Below are positions 18,008 through 28,610 of a DNA stretch of 44,006 nucleotides, piece after piece (within the stretch, counting starts at the first letter, position 1; every line of letters starts with the position of its first letter). The translations under genes and the position numbers were made by a program. Below the pieces are notes generated by a model. The model made no database searches, was not told the origin of the DNA, and saw nothing but the letters and a program-made list of their open reading frames with translations. The stretch spans positions 1-44,006 of the forward strand of contig JAHEQB010000016.1 in assembly GCA_019561555.1 (NCBI GenBank), written 5' to 3'. This stretch comes from Methanothermococcus sp. SCGC AD-155-C09. GTDB taxonomy: Archaea > AGJL01 > Methanococci > Methanococcales > Methanococcaceae.

Positions 18008-18343
18008 AATTATAGTCAAGAGCATGATTTTTTAAAAACATTTACAATATATAAAATAAATAAAAAATAATTTAAAAAAATTAAAAATAAATATAAATAA
18101 AAAAAATAAAATAACCTAAATTATAAGATAATAAAAGAAAAAAATAAAAATATTTAAAAAATATAAGAGAAAAAATAAATATTCTTAAAGAAATAAAGAA
18201 AAGAAGTGCCTAAAAAGTAGTAGAAATTCCCTACTACCACTGTTCTCCCTCTCCCTACATCCCTAAGCACTGAAGGTGCAGAGGAAATCCTTTAAATATC
18301 AGGATTATTATATTCATAATAAGTTTAGAATGTTATATTTTTG
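18008..18343 (+). repeat. Type A dispersed repeat, copy A3 (full length)
   Basis: The left terminus is TTATAGTCAAGAGCATGATT. The core has a perfect 7-bp hairpin GTAGTAG-aaattcc-CTACTAC, then a pyrimidine tract, ATCCCTAAGCACTGAAGGTGC (stem kept by a T-G pair) and AGAGGAAATCCTTTAAATAT. It ends AATAAGTTTAGAATGTTATA. It is followed at once by an inverted type B copy. Confidence 0.78.
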
Positions 18344-18371
18344 CCATAATAAAAATAATATATAGTGAATA

Positions 18372-18545
18372 AAACATTAATAAAGGAAATGTTTCAAATC
18401 TTAAATTAACTTAAGAAGTTAATAGTTTGTCCTAAAAAATCCCCCTATCCTTCTAGTACTTAGAAACATAAGGAAAATAATAGAAATTTTACTTTCTATG
18501 CTTTTACTTCTTTTTGGATATTTTTAATATTTCAGATTTTTTATC
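18372..18545 (-). repeat. Type B dispersed repeat, copy B7 (diverged)
   Basis: On the minus strand AAAGTAAAATTTCTATTATT, TTTCTAAGTACTAGAAGGAT (core AAGTAC for AAGCAC), and a right end reading TTCCTTTATTAATGTTTTAT as in other type B copies. It lies between copy A3 and the ATP synthase promoter. Confidence 0.45.
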
Positions 18546-18770
18546 CTTATTTTATCCTTATCTAATTTTTTGTATCATTTAAATTATTTATTTTTTTAAT
18601 AATAATTAATTTTATTAATAATTTTTCTAATCATTATTATTTTTTTATAACTAACTTTTATAAAACTAAAATAATGCAATAATTTTAATATATTATCTTC
18701 CCTTTTATAACTCTATTTTTAATATAATCCATAATTTATAATGATTATTCATTATAATTAATTTAAAAAG

Positions 18771-18787
18771 AAAATTATATATATATG
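18771..18787 (+). promoter_or_regulatory. Promoter of the A-type ATP synthase operon
   Basis: AAAATTATATATATATG, preceded by the purine-rich AAAAAGAA (BRE-like). Transcription would begin near 18808, with the GGAGGT at 18821-18826 seven bases before the GTG start of subunit H. Confidence 0.5.
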
Positions 18788-18833
18788 GTATAGTTAAAAG
18801 ATTTTTGATTAAAAATTATAAGGAGGTAATCTT

Positions 18834-19148
18834 GTGGTTGCTATAGATGCCATTAGGGATATAAAGCATGCAGAAAATGAGGCATTTGAGTTAATAGAAA
18901 AGGCTAAAAAAGAGGCCGAAAAAATAAAATTGGAGGCAATTGAGGAGGGCAAAAGAATTATATCCAAAGCCGAGGAAGAGGCCCAGACAAAGGTTGAGAT
19001 GTTAATATCTCAGAGTGAAGAAGTTGCCAAAAAGGAGGCAGAGGATATATTAAGTACTGAAGAAAGTGAAATATACAGGATGGTTTCAGTTGCTAAAATA
19101 AAAATACTTTCCCTTAAATTGGAGGATGTATTCAATATCTTAGAATAA
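18834..19148 (+). CDS. atpH: A-type ATP synthase subunit H
   Basis: Peripheral-stalk subunit that pairs with subunit E as a coiled coil. The 104 residues are almost wholly charged heptad-like sequence (EKAKKEAEKIKLEAIEEGKR, with repeated EAE and KKEAE) with no membrane span. The GTG start follows AAGGAGGTAATCTT, the strongest ribosome binding site of the operon. First gene of H-I-K-E-C-F-A-B-D. Confidence 0.92.
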   Translation: MVAIDAIRDIKHAENEAFELIEKAKKEAEKIKLEAIEEGKRIISKAEEEAQTKVEMLISQSEEVAKKEAEDILSTEESEIYRMVSVAKIKILSLKLEDVFNILE

Positions 19149-19199
19149 TTTTGTGTATATAATAGAATATCATGGAATAATAAATAGAAGGTGGTTTTA

Positions 19200-21269
19200 G
19201 TGAGGCCTGCAAGGATGAAGAAACTTAGGGCGGTGATATTAGATGAAAAGATGGATTCCGTTATAAGGGAACTTCATGAGAAGGGTATGGTGGAATTATA
19301 TGATTTAACTCCAAAATTGGAGGATCCTGAATGGGGGGCTCTTATATCTCATTCCACCCCTGCAAGATATGGTAGAGATGTTTCAGCATTGTTAATAAAA
19401 ACCAATAGGTTTTTAGATCTCTTTGATAATGTTAAATTAGAGGATAATAAGGGAGGATTGAAGGATCTATTAAATCCAACTTTGCCAGAAAAAAAGAAAG
19501 TATCATTTCAATCGGCAGAGGAAGTAATATCCCATGGAAAATCCATACTGGAAAAAGTTGAAGATGAGGCAATGGAGTACTCCCATAGATTAAATGAATT
19601 AGAGGGCAAAAAAAATAACTTGCAACAATTAAAGAAATATGTTGAATACTTATTAGATTTTGATATTGATTTAAAGTATATTAGAGATGGTCCCTATACT
19701 TACATAGTTGTGGGATTAATCCCTGAGGATAAAATATCTAACTTAAAAAAGGAGATATCCAATATAACAGAGGATTACTTTGAAATTATTGAAGGAAAGC
19801 CCCTAACCACAGAAGATGGCGAAAGAAAAATTCCTGTTATTGTAGTTACATTAAAGGAATACATGGATCAAGTTGGTGCCGAACTAAGAAAGTGGGGTTT
19901 TGAGAAGTTTGATCTATCCAATCTTGAAGGAACTCCAAAGGAGAACTTAGATAAAATAAATAGAGAAATATCCAATTGTGAAAGTGAAATAAATAATATA
20001 TTGAATAAATTAAATGACATCTCCAAAAAATGGTATAGTGAGTTATTGGCATTGCATGAACTATTGGAAATTGAGAAGGAAAGGGCAGAATCATATTTGT
20101 ACTTTGGTAGAACAGAAAGAACATATTTATTGGAGGCTTGGGTGCCTGCAAAATATGCTAACAAAGTAAAGGAAGATATAGAAAGGGCCTCTGATGGGTA
20201 TTCAGTTGTTGAAATAGATAATCCTGATGAGCCTGAGGAAAAAATACCAGTAATGCTTGATAATCCAAAACCTGTGAAGCCCTTTGAAATGTTAACAGAA
20301 ATGTTTGCCCCTCCAAAGTATAATGAGGTGGATCCTACACTTCTAATAGTTCCTGGATTTTTAATGTTCTATGGAATTATGCTTACTGATGCCATATATG
20401 GGTTGCTATTAACCTTAGCAGGACTTTTACTCTGGAAGAGACTTGGTAAGGTAAGTGAAGGGGCCTATAACTTAGGATATATTCTAACATTGGCAGGTAT
20501 TATAACAGTTATAGCAGGTATATTAACTGGTGGATACTTAGGAGACTTTTTAAAGCAATTCTTAGGATTTGATATTTACAATACCTATTATGCATTAGTA
20601 AATCCCCTTGGAGATAGTTTGTTTATTGGAGAATCCAATCCATTATTTAATTTTGGAAGTATATCTGTGAATAACGGTCCAATAGCAATATTGTTATTCT
20701 CCATAGTTGTGGGAATAATACATCTATTTATTGGATTGTCCTTAGGATTTAAAGAGAGCCTTGAAAAGAAAGGGTTTAAAGAGGCCTTTTTAAATCAGGG
20801 TATATGGTTATTCCTTATATTGGCCATAGTAATTGGCTTAGCCATTGGAATGCCAAGTATAATTGGAGTGGCAGTAGGTATTGTAATACTTCTATGTATG
20901 ATAAAGGGATACATGAGTGGAGGCATACTTGATGCAGGATTGGGAGCCATGGATATTACAGGGTTCTTAGGGAATGTATTATCCTATGCAAGGCTTTTGG
21001 CATTGTGTTTGGCTACAAGTGGTCTTGCAATGGCTGTAAATATTATGGCCAAGTTGCTTGGAGATAGTGTTCCAGTAATTGGAATTGTGTTGGCTATAAT
21101 AATGCTCTTACTTGGGCATATCTTTAACTTTGTAATGAATGGTCTTGGATCCTTTATACACTCTCTAAGGTTGCACTATGTGGAATTCTTTGGACAGTTC
21201 TATGAAGGAGGAGGTAAGAAATTTGATCCATTTAAGGCCAAAAGAGAATATACTGATGTTACCAATTAA
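19200..21269 (+). CDS. atpI: A-type ATP synthase subunit I (a)
   Basis: Membrane stator subunit that forms the ion half-channels against the K ring; 689 residues. The N-terminal half (to about residue 360) is soluble, with coiled-coil arms that bind the E-H stalks. The C-terminal half has about seven to eight membrane helices from GFLMFYGIMLTDAIYGLLL on. The essential arginine is in the helix LSYARLLALCLATSG. The GTG at 19200 was preferred over one three codons upstream, because AAGGTGG (19190-19196) then serves as ribosome binding site and the protein starts MRPARMKKL as in relatives. Confidence 0.94.
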   Translation: MRPARMKKLRAVILDEKMDSVIRELHEKGMVELYDLTPKLEDPEWGALISHSTPARYGRDVSALLIKTNRFLDLFDNVKLEDNKGGLKDLLNPTLPEKKKVSFQSAEEVISHGKSILEKVEDEAMEYSHRLNELEGKKNNLQQLKKYVEYLLDFDIDLKYIRDGPYTYIVVGLIPEDKISNLKKEISNITEDYFEIIEGKPLTTEDGERKIPVIVVTLKEYMDQVGAELRKWGFEKFDLSNLEGTPKENLDKINREISNCESEINNILNKLNDISKKWYSELLALHELLEIEKERAESYLYFGRTERTYLLEAWVPAKYANKVKEDIERASDGYSVVEIDNPDEPEEKIPVMLDNPKPVKPFEMLTEMFAPPKYNEVDPTLLIVPGFLMFYGIMLTDAIYGLLLTLAGLLLWKRLGKVSEGAYNLGYILTLAGIITVIAGILTGGYLGDFLKQFLGFDIYNTYYALVNPLGDSLFIGESNPLFNFGSISVNNGPIAILLFSIVVGIIHLFIGLSLGFKESLEKKGFKEAFLNQGIWLFLILAIVIGLAIGMPSIIGVAVGIVILLCMIKGYMSGGILDAGLGAMDITGFLGNVLSYARLLALCLATSGLAMAVNIMAKLLGDSVPVIGIVLAIIMLLLGHIFNFVMNGLGSFIHSLRLHYVEFFGQFYEGGGKKFDPFKAKREYTDVTN

Positions 21270-21501
21270 ATTAATTAATAATCCACAATAATCCTTTAAA
21301 TATTTTAATTAAAAAATAAAATTATAAAATTAATAAAAATAATTAAAATATAAAATAATTAATAAAAAAGTTAAATAAAAAATTAAATAATTAATAAAAT
21401 TAAAATTAAAAGTTATTATTAGGAAAAAATAATAATAAAAAATACAATAAATAATACTAAAAAATACAATAAAATAATATAATAAAATTAAGGTGATAGA
21501 G

Positions 21502-22170
21502 ATGGTATTTGAAAATCCATTATTACTTGGAGCCCTTGGAGCAGGTTTAGCAGTAGGTATTGCAGGATTGGGATCTGGTATTGGAGCAGGTATTGCTGGA
21601 GCCAGTGGTGCTGGAGTAATTGCAGAGGATCCCTCTAAATTTGGTACTGCCATAGTATTCCAGGCATTGCCTCAGACACAGGGACTTTATGGATTTCTTG
21701 TTGCAATTCTTATATTATTTGTATTTAAAAGTGCACCTGAATGGGCCATGCTTGGTGCAGGAGTTGCCACAGGTTTGGCAGGTTTATCAGCAATTGGTCA
21801 GGGTATAGCCTCATCAGCAGGTCTTGGTGCCGTTGCCGAAGATGATGGAATATTTGGTAAGGCTATGGTTTTCTCAGTTCTTCCAGAGACTCAGGCTATC
21901 TATGGTTTGTTAGTGGCCATTCTCTTATTAGTTGGAGTATTCAGTGGAGAGGGTGTTGCCACAATAGCAGCCTTAGGTGCAGGATTGGCAGTAGGATTTG
22001 CAGGTCTTTCAGGTATTGGACAGGGTATTACAGCAGCAGGAGCCATTGGAGCAACTGCAAGGGATCCTGATGCCATGGGTAAAGGTCTTGTTTTAGCGGT
22101 AATGCCAGAGACCTTTGCTATATTTGGTTTATTGATAGCCATATTAATCATGCTTGGAATCATGTTCTAA
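21502..22170 (+). CDS. atpK: A-type ATP synthase subunit K (proteolipid, three hairpins)
   Basis: Rotor-ring subunit. Its 222 residues form three tandem helical hairpins (six membrane spans), the triplicated form reported for M. jannaschii. The ion-site motif reads LPQTQ in hairpin 1 (Q58 instead of Glu), LPETQ in hairpin 2 (E129) and MPETF in hairpin 3 (E203), so only two of three hairpins carry a carboxylate. The helix-1 glutamines Q100 and Q174 accompany the two glutamates, with A29 in hairpin 1; Gln plus Glu-Thr is the pattern of sodium-binding rings. The ATG at 21502 follows GGTGAT AGAG; an in-frame GTG inside that site is unlikely. Confidence 0.95.
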   Translation: MVFENPLLLGALGAGLAVGIAGLGSGIGAGIAGASGAGVIAEDPSKFGTAIVFQALPQTQGLYGFLVAILILFVFKSAPEWAMLGAGVATGLAGLSAIGQGIASSAGLGAVAEDDGIFGKAMVFSVLPETQAIYGLLVAILLLVGVFSGEGVATIAALGAGLAVGFAGLSGIGQGITAAGAIGATARDPDAMGKGLVLAVMPETFAIFGLLIAILIMLGIMF

Positions 22171-22233
22171 CTATAATTAATTTTTATTAATTTTTTAATT
22201 ATATTTTATTTTTTTAATAAAAGGTGGAAAAAT

Positions 22234-22845
22234 ATGGGAGCCGATAAAATAACTTCCAAAATATTAGAGGATGCAGAAAGAAATGCCAATTCAATTAAAT
22301 CTGAAGCACAGATGGAAGCAGATAAAATATTAGAGGATGCTAAAAAAGAGGCCGAAAAAAGAAAAAATGAGATCATTAAGAAGGGAGAAAAAGAGGCTGA
22401 AATGATAAAGAATAGAATAATTGCAGAGGCAAGATTAAATGCCAAAAAGATGATGCTCAAGGAAAGGGAAAAATTAATTGGAATGGCCGTTGAAAAGTTA
22501 AAGGAAGATTTAACAAAATTGCCAGGAAAGGGAGAGTATAAAACATTGCTCTCTAAATTGATAATTGAAGGAATAACCTCTGTTGGTGGAGGAGAGGTTA
22601 TCTTAGAGTTAAATGAAAAAGATTATAAGGAAATAGATAGTAAAAAATTATGGGAAATAGAAAATAAAGTGGAAGAATTGTTGAAAAAACCAACAATAGT
22701 TAAAAAGGGAAATGTTGTTAATATTATAGGAGGATGTATTGTAAAAACCAATGATAACTCAAAAATTTGCAACAACAGTTTAGAAGCAGTATTTGAAAGA
22801 AATTTGGATGATATTAAAGTAAAAGTAGCAGAGTTATTATTTTAA
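22234..22845 (+). CDS. atpE: A-type ATP synthase subunit E
   Basis: Peripheral-stalk subunit that binds the A3B3 head and pairs with H. The 203 residues split into an N-terminal long helix (about residues 1-90, EAERNANSIKSEAQMEADK-like heptads) and a C-terminal globular part with GGGEVILELNEKDYKE and GGCIVKTNDNSKICNNS-like strands. The start follows AAAAGGTGGAAAAAT. Order and spacing in the operon are standard. Confidence 0.93.
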   Translation: MGADKITSKILEDAERNANSIKSEAQMEADKILEDAKKEAEKRKNEIIKKGEKEAEMIKNRIIAEARLNAKKMMLKEREKLIGMAVEKLKEDLTKLPGKGEYKTLLSKLIIEGITSVGGGEVILELNEKDYKEIDSKKLWEIENKVEELLKKPTIVKKGNVVNIIGGCIVKTNDNSKICNNSLEAVFERNLDDIKVKVAELLF

Positions 22846-22884
22846 TAGAGGGGGCAATTTAAATAATTATAAGGTGATTCTAAA

Positions 22885-24036
22885 ATGGAAATATCTCAAA
22901 TAATTGCTGGGTTGCCTTCCAATATATTTATAATATTGATGGTGTTGGCAGGTATTGCAATATTCTTAGTATTGATAATCTATGTAATAAAGTATCTAAT
23001 GGAGAATGCCCCTTTTGCATATGTTAATGCCAGAGTAAGAAGTATGGAGTCAAGATTATTGGATTCTCAGAAGTTAAGTGAATTAATAGAATCTGGGGAT
23101 ATTGTTGAGGTTATGGGTATATTGGAGGATACAGATTATGGCACCTATATAACTACCTCAAATGATGCACTATTGATTGAAAAGAGTCTTGATATGCATC
23201 TTGCCCATGTTTATAAGGTGTTATCAGATATTTCTCCAGGAAAATCCAAAAAAATATTAAAGTTATTTGAAAAAAGATATGATGTTCAAAATATTAAGAC
23301 AATATTAAGGGCAAAATATGTTGGAATGGATGCAGAAAGTACATTTGAATTATTAATTCCCCTGGGGACAATACCTGAAAATAAATTAAGGGAATTGTGC
23401 GAAGTTAAAACTGTTGATGAGATTATAAATGGTTTAGAGGGTACAGAGTATGCAAAGATACTATCTGAGGAACTTGCCACCTATGAGCAAACTGGTAGGC
23501 TAATGTCCTTAGAATTGGCATTGGATAAGTATATTCTTGAAAATCTCTGGCAATCTGCAAATATGGAGGGCACTAATGAGGATATATTTAGGGAATTTAT
23601 TGGGGCAATGGTTGATATTGAAAATCTGAAAATAATTTTAAGAAGTAAAGTGGATGGGATTTCTTCAGATAATGTTTTAAAATATGTTTTAAAGGCAGGG
23701 TATGAACTTCCCCAGTGGAAATTAAAGGAGTTGGCAGAATCTGAATCTATTGAGGGAGTAATAAGTTCATTGGAAGGTACCAAGTATGGCACTTTAATCT
23801 CAGAGCATTTGGAGGAGTATGAAAGAACCAAAAGTGTGTATGTCTTTGAAAGGGCCCTAAATGCATATATTGTAAAGATTGGAAGGAACCTATCATTAAG
23901 GCAGCCCTTTGGAATTGGGCCAATAATTGGATTGCTAACCTCCAAAGAGCAGGAGATAAGAAATCTAAAAATGATTATTAAAGGGAAAATAGAGGGATTG
24001 CCTTCAAATGAAATAAGGGAGTTAATTACAATCTAA
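22885..24036 (+). CDS. atpC: A-type ATP synthase subunit C
   Basis: Central socket (V-type d-like) subunit that links the rotor shaft D-F to the K ring. The 383 residues contain three related all-helical domains, seen in the recurring pattern YGTYITT/EYAKILSE/YGTLISEHLEEYE, each following an ELAES/GLEGT-like segment. The N-terminus has a hydrophobic stretch (FIILMVLAGIAIFLVLIIYV) that could be a membrane anchor, longer than in some relatives. The ATG follows GGTGATTCTAAA. Confidence 0.93.
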   Translation: MEISQIIAGLPSNIFIILMVLAGIAIFLVLIIYVIKYLMENAPFAYVNARVRSMESRLLDSQKLSELIESGDIVEVMGILEDTDYGTYITTSNDALLIEKSLDMHLAHVYKVLSDISPGKSKKILKLFEKRYDVQNIKTILRAKYVGMDAESTFELLIPLGTIPENKLRELCEVKTVDEIINGLEGTEYAKILSEELATYEQTGRLMSLELALDKYILENLWQSANMEGTNEDIFREFIGAMVDIENLKIILRSKVDGISSDNVLKYVLKAGYELPQWKLKELAESESIEGVISSLEGTKYGTLISEHLEEYERTKSVYVFERALNAYIVKIGRNLSLRQPFGIGPIIGLLTSKEQEIRNLKMIIKGKIEGLPSNEIRELITI

Positions 24037-24069
24037 TAAAAAATAAAAAAATAAAAATAAAGGGATACT

Positions 24070-24369
24070 ATGAAAATTGCTGTGGTTGGAGACCTTGACA
24101 TGGCTACAGGGTTTAGATTGGCAGGCCTCACAGATGTTTATGAGGTTAATAATAATGATGAGGCCTTAAAGGCCCTTGAAGGGTTAAAGGATAGGGAGGA
24201 CATAGGCTTAATTATAATTTCAGAAAAACTTGGAGAATCCATTAGGGATAGATTATCCAAATTTAATAAGATTGTGGTGGAGGTACCTGATAAAAATGGG
24301 CCCATTGTTAGAGAGCATGATCCTATAAAGGATTTAGTAAGAAAGGCCGTAGGTATAGAACTTAAATAA
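24070..24369 (+). CDS. atpF: A-type ATP synthase subunit F
   Basis: Small central-stalk subunit that binds D and regulates rotation; 99 residues, the normal length. It begins MKIAVVGDLDMATGFRLAGL, with the Rossmann-like fold typical of the family, and has LIIISEKLGESIRD and VEVPDKNGP later. The start follows AAAGGGATACT. It lies 33 bp after subunit C. Confidence 0.93.
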   Translation: MKIAVVGDLDMATGFRLAGLTDVYEVNNNDEALKALEGLKDREDIGLIIISEKLGESIRDRLSKFNKIVVEVPDKNGPIVREHDPIKDLVRKAVGIELK

Positions 24370-24513
24370 AAGAATAAATTAAATAATAAAAATAATAATA
24401 AAAATAAGAACAATTACGATAAAATAATAAGAAAATAAAAATAATAGAATGTAATAATTACAACAATAAAAATAATAAAAATTTAAAAAAATAATTATAT
24501 TGAGGTGAAATTT

Positions 24514-26280
24514 ATGGTTTTAGGTAAGATTGTGAAAATAGCAGGGCCTGTTGTTGTAGCCGAAGGTATGAAGGGATCCCAAATGTATGAAGTTGTTAAA
24601 GTGGGGGATGAGAAATTAACTGGTGAAATTATCCAATTAAAGGATGATAGAGCCGTTATTCAGGTTTATGAGGAAACTGCAGGTATAAAACCAGGAGAAC
24701 CTGTTGAAGGTACTGGAGCCCCCCTATCTGCAGAATTGGGCCCTGGTATGTTAAAGGCAATATATGATGGTATTCAAAGACCATTAACTGCAATTGAATC
24801 TGAGACTGGGGATATATTTATTCCCAGGGGAGTTACTGTGCCCTCATTACCTAGGGATATAAAATGGGAGTTTGTACCTACTGTAAAGGTTGGAGATTAT
24901 GTTGAGGGGGGAGATGTTATAGGAACTGTTGAGGAAACAAAATCCATTGTTCATAAGATATTGGTTCCTGTTGGAATAAGTGGAAAGATCAAGGAGATAA
25001 AATCTGGAAAATTCACAGTTGAAGAAACTGTTGCAATAGTGGAAACTGAGGATGGGGAAGAGAAGGAAATCATTATGATGCAAAAGTGGCCTGTAAGAAA
25101 GCCAAGGCCATATAAGGAAAAATTGCCTCCTGTAATTCCGTTAATTACTGGTCAAAGGGTAGAGGATACATTCTTTGGTCTTGCAAAGGGAGGTGCTGCA
25201 GCAATCCCTGGTCCTTTTGGTAGTGGTAAGACAGTTACTCAGCACCAACTTGCAAAATGGTCAGATGTGGATGTTGTGGTATATATTGGATGTGGTGAAA
25301 GAGGAAACGAGATGACAGAGGTAATTGAGGAATTCCCTCATTTAGATGATATTAAAACTGGAAATAAATTAATGGACAGAACCATATTGATAGCAAACAC
25401 TTCAAACATGCCTGTTGCAGCAAGAGAGGCTTCAGTATATACTGGGATCACAATAGCAGAGTACTTCAGGGACATGGGTTGTGGGGTACTATTAACTGCA
25501 GATTCAACATCAAGATGGGCTGAGGCCATGAGGGAAATTTCAGGAAGGTTGGAGGAGATGCCAGGGGAAGAGGGTTATCCTGCCTACCTTGCCTCAAGAT
25601 TGGCTCAGTTCTATGAAAGGGCTGGAAGGGTTACTTGCTTAGGTAAGGAGGATAAACAAGGATTTGTATGTATTGTAGGGGCTGTTTCACCTCCAGGAGG
25701 GGACTTCTCAGAACCTGTTACCTCCAATACCTTGAGAATTGTTAAGGTATTCTGGGCATTGGATGCAAACTTGGCAAGAAGAAGGCACTTCCCAGCAATC
25801 AATTGGCTACAGAGTTATTCCCTTTACTTAGATGACATCTCTGGATGGTGGGAAAAGAATACAGGTTCTGATTGGAGGGAATTAAGGGATGAGGCTATGA
25901 ACCTATTGCAGAAAGAGGCTGAATTGCAGGAAATCGTTCAATTAGTAGGTCCTGATGCCCTTCCAGATAGGGAGAGGGTAATTTTAGAGATTGCAAGGAT
26001 GCTTAGGGAGGACTTTTTACAGCAGGATGCCTTTAATGAAATAGATAGTTATTGTTCTCCAATGAAGCAATACACAATGTTAAAGATAATTATGACACTA
26101 TACAATAGGGCATTAAATGCTGTTGAAAAGGGTGCAGATCCATCAGATATATCAAAAATATCTGTTAAGGGAGATATTGCTAAAATGAAATATATTCCAG
26201 AGGATGAATTTTTAAATAAAGTTGCTCCAGAGATCTTAGAAAAAATAGATAAGGAATTGGATTTATTGGTGAATAAGTAA
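24514..26280 (+). CDS. atpA: A-type ATP synthase subunit A (catalytic)
   Basis: Catalytic nucleotide-binding subunit of the A3B3 head; 588 residues. It shows the P-loop GPFGSGKT near residues 233-240 in the archaeal A-subunit form, GERGNEM with the catalytic glutamate shortly after, the non-homologous bulge region before the P-loop, and the [20 protein letters not shown] signature. No intein interrupts it. I chose ATG 24514 because GAGGTGA (24503-24508) precedes it; a GTG three codons upstream lies within that site. Confidence 0.97.
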   Translation: MVLGKIVKIAGPVVVAEGMKGSQMYEVVKVGDEKLTGEIIQLKDDRAVIQVYEETAGIKPGEPVEGTGAPLSAELGPGMLKAIYDGIQRPLTAIESETGDIFIPRGVTVPSLPRDIKWEFVPTVKVGDYVEGGDVIGTVEETKSIVHKILVPVGISGKIKEIKSGKFTVEETVAIVETEDGEEKEIIMMQKWPVRKPRPYKEKLPPVIPLITGQRVEDTFFGLAKGGAAAIPGPFGSGKTVTQHQLAKWSDVDVVVYIGCGERGNEMTEVIEEFPHLDDIKTGNKLMDRTILIANTSNMPVAAREASVYTGITIAEYFRDMGCGVLLTADSTSRWAEAMREISGRLEEMPGEEGYPAYLASRLAQFYERAGRVTCLGKEDKQGFVCIVGAVSPPGGDFSEPVTSNTLRIVKVFWALDANLARRRHFPAINWLQSYSLYLDDISGWWEKNTGSDWRELRDEAMNLLQKEAELQEIVQLVGPDALPDRERVILEIARMLREDFLQQDAFNEIDSYCSPMKQYTMLKIIMTLYNRALNAVEKGADPSDISKISVKGDIAKMKYIPEDEFLNKVAPEILEKIDKELDLLVNK

Positions 26281-26438
26281 GATAATAATAAAATAAAAAA
26301 TAATTAAATTTTAATAAATATTATTTCAAAAAATTTAATAAAGTTTTAAAAATAAAAATGAATTAAAAATATTGTTAAAAATAAAATATAAATTAAATAT
26401 AATCCCCAAAAATATTTTTAAAAGAAAGGAGGGTTAAA

Positions 26439-27827
26439 ATGGATGCTATAGAAAAGTATGTGGAATATACTTCAGTATCAAGTGTTGCAGGTCCATTATT
26501 AATAGTAGAAGGAGTTAAAGGAGTTGCCTATGGAGAAATAGTAAATATAACCTGTCCAGATGGTGAAAAGAGAACAGGTCAGGTTTTAGAGGCAAGGGAT
26601 GATATTGCAGTTGTTCAGGTTTTTGAGGGTACCACTGGATTAAGTACAAATGAGACAAGGGTTAGATTCACTGGAGAAACTGCAAAAATCGGTGTTTCCC
26701 CTGAAATGCTTGGTAGGATATTTAACGGTGCAGGAAAGCCCATAGATGGCGGATCTGAAATCATACCTGAAAAAAAGATGGATATTAATGGATACCCATT
26801 AAATCCAGTCTCTAGAAAGAGCCCTAATGATTTTGTACAAACAGGTATCTCCACAATTGATGGTACAAATACCCTTGTTAGGGGACAGAAATTACCTATA
26901 TTTTCAGGTTCTGGTCTCCCTCACAACCAATTGGCAGCCCAGATTGCAAGACAGGCCAAGGTTAGAGGAGAAGGGGAGCAATTTGCGGTAGTGTTTGCAG
27001 CAATGGGTATTACTGCTGAGGAATCAAACTACTTTATGGAGGAATTTAAAAAGACAGGAGCCCTTGAAAAGGCAGTTGTATTTATAAACCTTGCAGATGA
27101 TCCTGCCATTGAAAGAATCCTTACTCCAAGAATTGCATTAACTACAGCAGAATACCTTGCTTATGAAAAGGATATGCACGTATTGGTTATATTAACTGAC
27201 ATTACAAACTACTGTGAGGCTCTAAGGGAAATTGCTGCAGCCAGAAATGAGGTTCCAGGTAGAAGGGGTTATCCTGGATACATGTATACTGATCTTGCTA
27301 CCCTCTATGAGAGGGCTGGAAGGGTTAAGGGAAGAAAGGGTACTGTTACACAGATACCTATATTAACCATGCCCCACGATGATATTACCCACCCAATTCC
27401 TGATTTAACAGGTTATATTACTGAGGGGCAAATAGTGCTCTCAAGGGAACTTAACAGAAAGGGAGTATATCCTCCAGTGGATGTACTACCATCACTTTCA
27501 AGACTTGCTGGAAATGGACAGGGGCCTGGAAAAACAAGGGAGGATCATTCAAAAGTTATAAGCCAGGTATATGCTGCTTATGCTGAAGGTAGAAGTTTAA
27601 GGGATCTTGTGGCTGTAGTAGGTGAAGAGGCACTTACTGAAAGGGATAGGGCCTATTTAAAGTTGGCAGAGGAATTTGAAAAGAAATTTGTACAACAGGG
27701 AAAGGACGAAGATAGAAGTATCGAGGAAACTTTGGATATAGTTTGGGAATTACTTACCATATTGCCAAGGGAGGAATTAAAGAGAATTCCTGAGGAATTA
27801 ATAGAGAAATATCTTCCAAAGAAATAA
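26439..27827 (+). CDS. atpB: A-type ATP synthase subunit B
   Basis: Non-catalytic, regulatory nucleotide-binding subunit of the A3B3 head; 462 residues. In place of a full P-loop it has [19 protein letters not shown], as usual for B subunits, followed by [20 protein letters not shown] and [20 protein letters not shown]. The start follows AAAGGAGGGTTAAA. It is 158 bp after subunit A, with AT-rich spacer between. Confidence 0.97.
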   Translation: MDAIEKYVEYTSVSSVAGPLLIVEGVKGVAYGEIVNITCPDGEKRTGQVLEARDDIAVVQVFEGTTGLSTNETRVRFTGETAKIGVSPEMLGRIFNGAGKPIDGGSEIIPEKKMDINGYPLNPVSRKSPNDFVQTGISTIDGTNTLVRGQKLPIFSGSGLPHNQLAAQIARQAKVRGEGEQFAVVFAAMGITAEESNYFMEEFKKTGALEKAVVFINLADDPAIERILTPRIALTTAEYLAYEKDMHVLVILTDITNYCEALREIAAARNEVPGRRGYPGYMYTDLATLYERAGRVKGRKGTVTQIPILTMPHDDITHPIPDLTGYITEGQIVLSRELNRKGVYPPVDVLPSLSRLAGNGQGPGKTREDHSKVISQVYAAYAEGRSLRDLVAVVGEEALTERDRAYLKLAEEFEKKFVQQGKDEDRSIEETLDIVWELLTILPREELKRIPEELIEKYLPKK

Positions 27828-27897
27828 TTAATAATTATTAAAATTTTTTTATTTTTTATTTTATTTTTTATTTTTTTATTACATTGTGAGGGATAAA

Positions 27898-28536
27898 ATG
27901 GCAGATGTCAATCCTACAAGGATGGAATTATTAAAACTTAAAAATAAAATTAAACTTGCCCAAAAGGGGCATAAACTATTAAAGCAAAAAAGGGATGCAT
28001 TGATAATGGAATTTTTTGAAATAATTGATCAGGCCTCAGGTATAAGGGAGAAGGTTAATAATGCCCTAATTAGAGCCTATAAAAATTTAGTATTATCTCA
28101 AGCCATAATGGGTACTCTATCTGTTAAGGAGGTATCCTTTGCTTCAAAGAATCCTGATATTAAGTTGGATATGGATACTAGGAACATTATGGGGGTTACA
28201 GTTCCAGTTATTGAAGTGGAAAATGTTAAAAGGGACATATCAACAAGGGGTTATGGCCTTTACAATACCACCTCAAAAGTTGATGAGGCAGCAAGGGATT
28301 TTGAAGAGGCATTAGAACTTATTGTGGAGTTGGCTGAAATAGAAACTTCAATAAAATTACTTGCAGAGGAGATAATTACAACAAAGAGAAGGGTAAATGC
28401 CTTGGAGTATGTTGTGATTCCAAGAATGGAGGAGATGAAAAAATACATTGCCATGAGACTTGATGAAATGGAAAGGGAAAACTTCTTTAGATTGAAGTTA
28501 ATAAAGGGAAGAATTGGCGAAGGAGAGGAGGCTTAA
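27898..28536 (+). CDS. atpD: A-type ATP synthase subunit D
   Basis: Central rotor shaft; 212 residues of two long antiparallel helices. It begins [20 protein letters not shown], the family signature, and ends with the long helix [21 protein letters not shown] chose ATG 27898: GTGAGGGAT immediately upstream acts as the ribosome binding site, and the GTG within it gives an atypical extension. In M. jannaschii D lies apart from the other genes; here it closes the operon directly. Confidence 0.94.
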   Translation: MADVNPTRMELLKLKNKIKLAQKGHKLLKQKRDALIMEFFEIIDQASGIREKVNNALIRAYKNLVLSQAIMGTLSVKEVSFASKNPDIKLDMDTRNIMGVTVPVIEVENVKRDISTRGYGLYNTTSKVDEAARDFEEALELIVELAEIETSIKLLAEEIITTKRRVNALEYVVIPRMEEMKKYIAMRLDEMERENFFRLKLIKGRIGEGEEA

Positions 28537-28610
28537 TAATTTAATAGGTAATTAATACTAATTTAATATACAATTAAACAATTAAATGATTTATAATAAT
28601 TGGTGATTTT

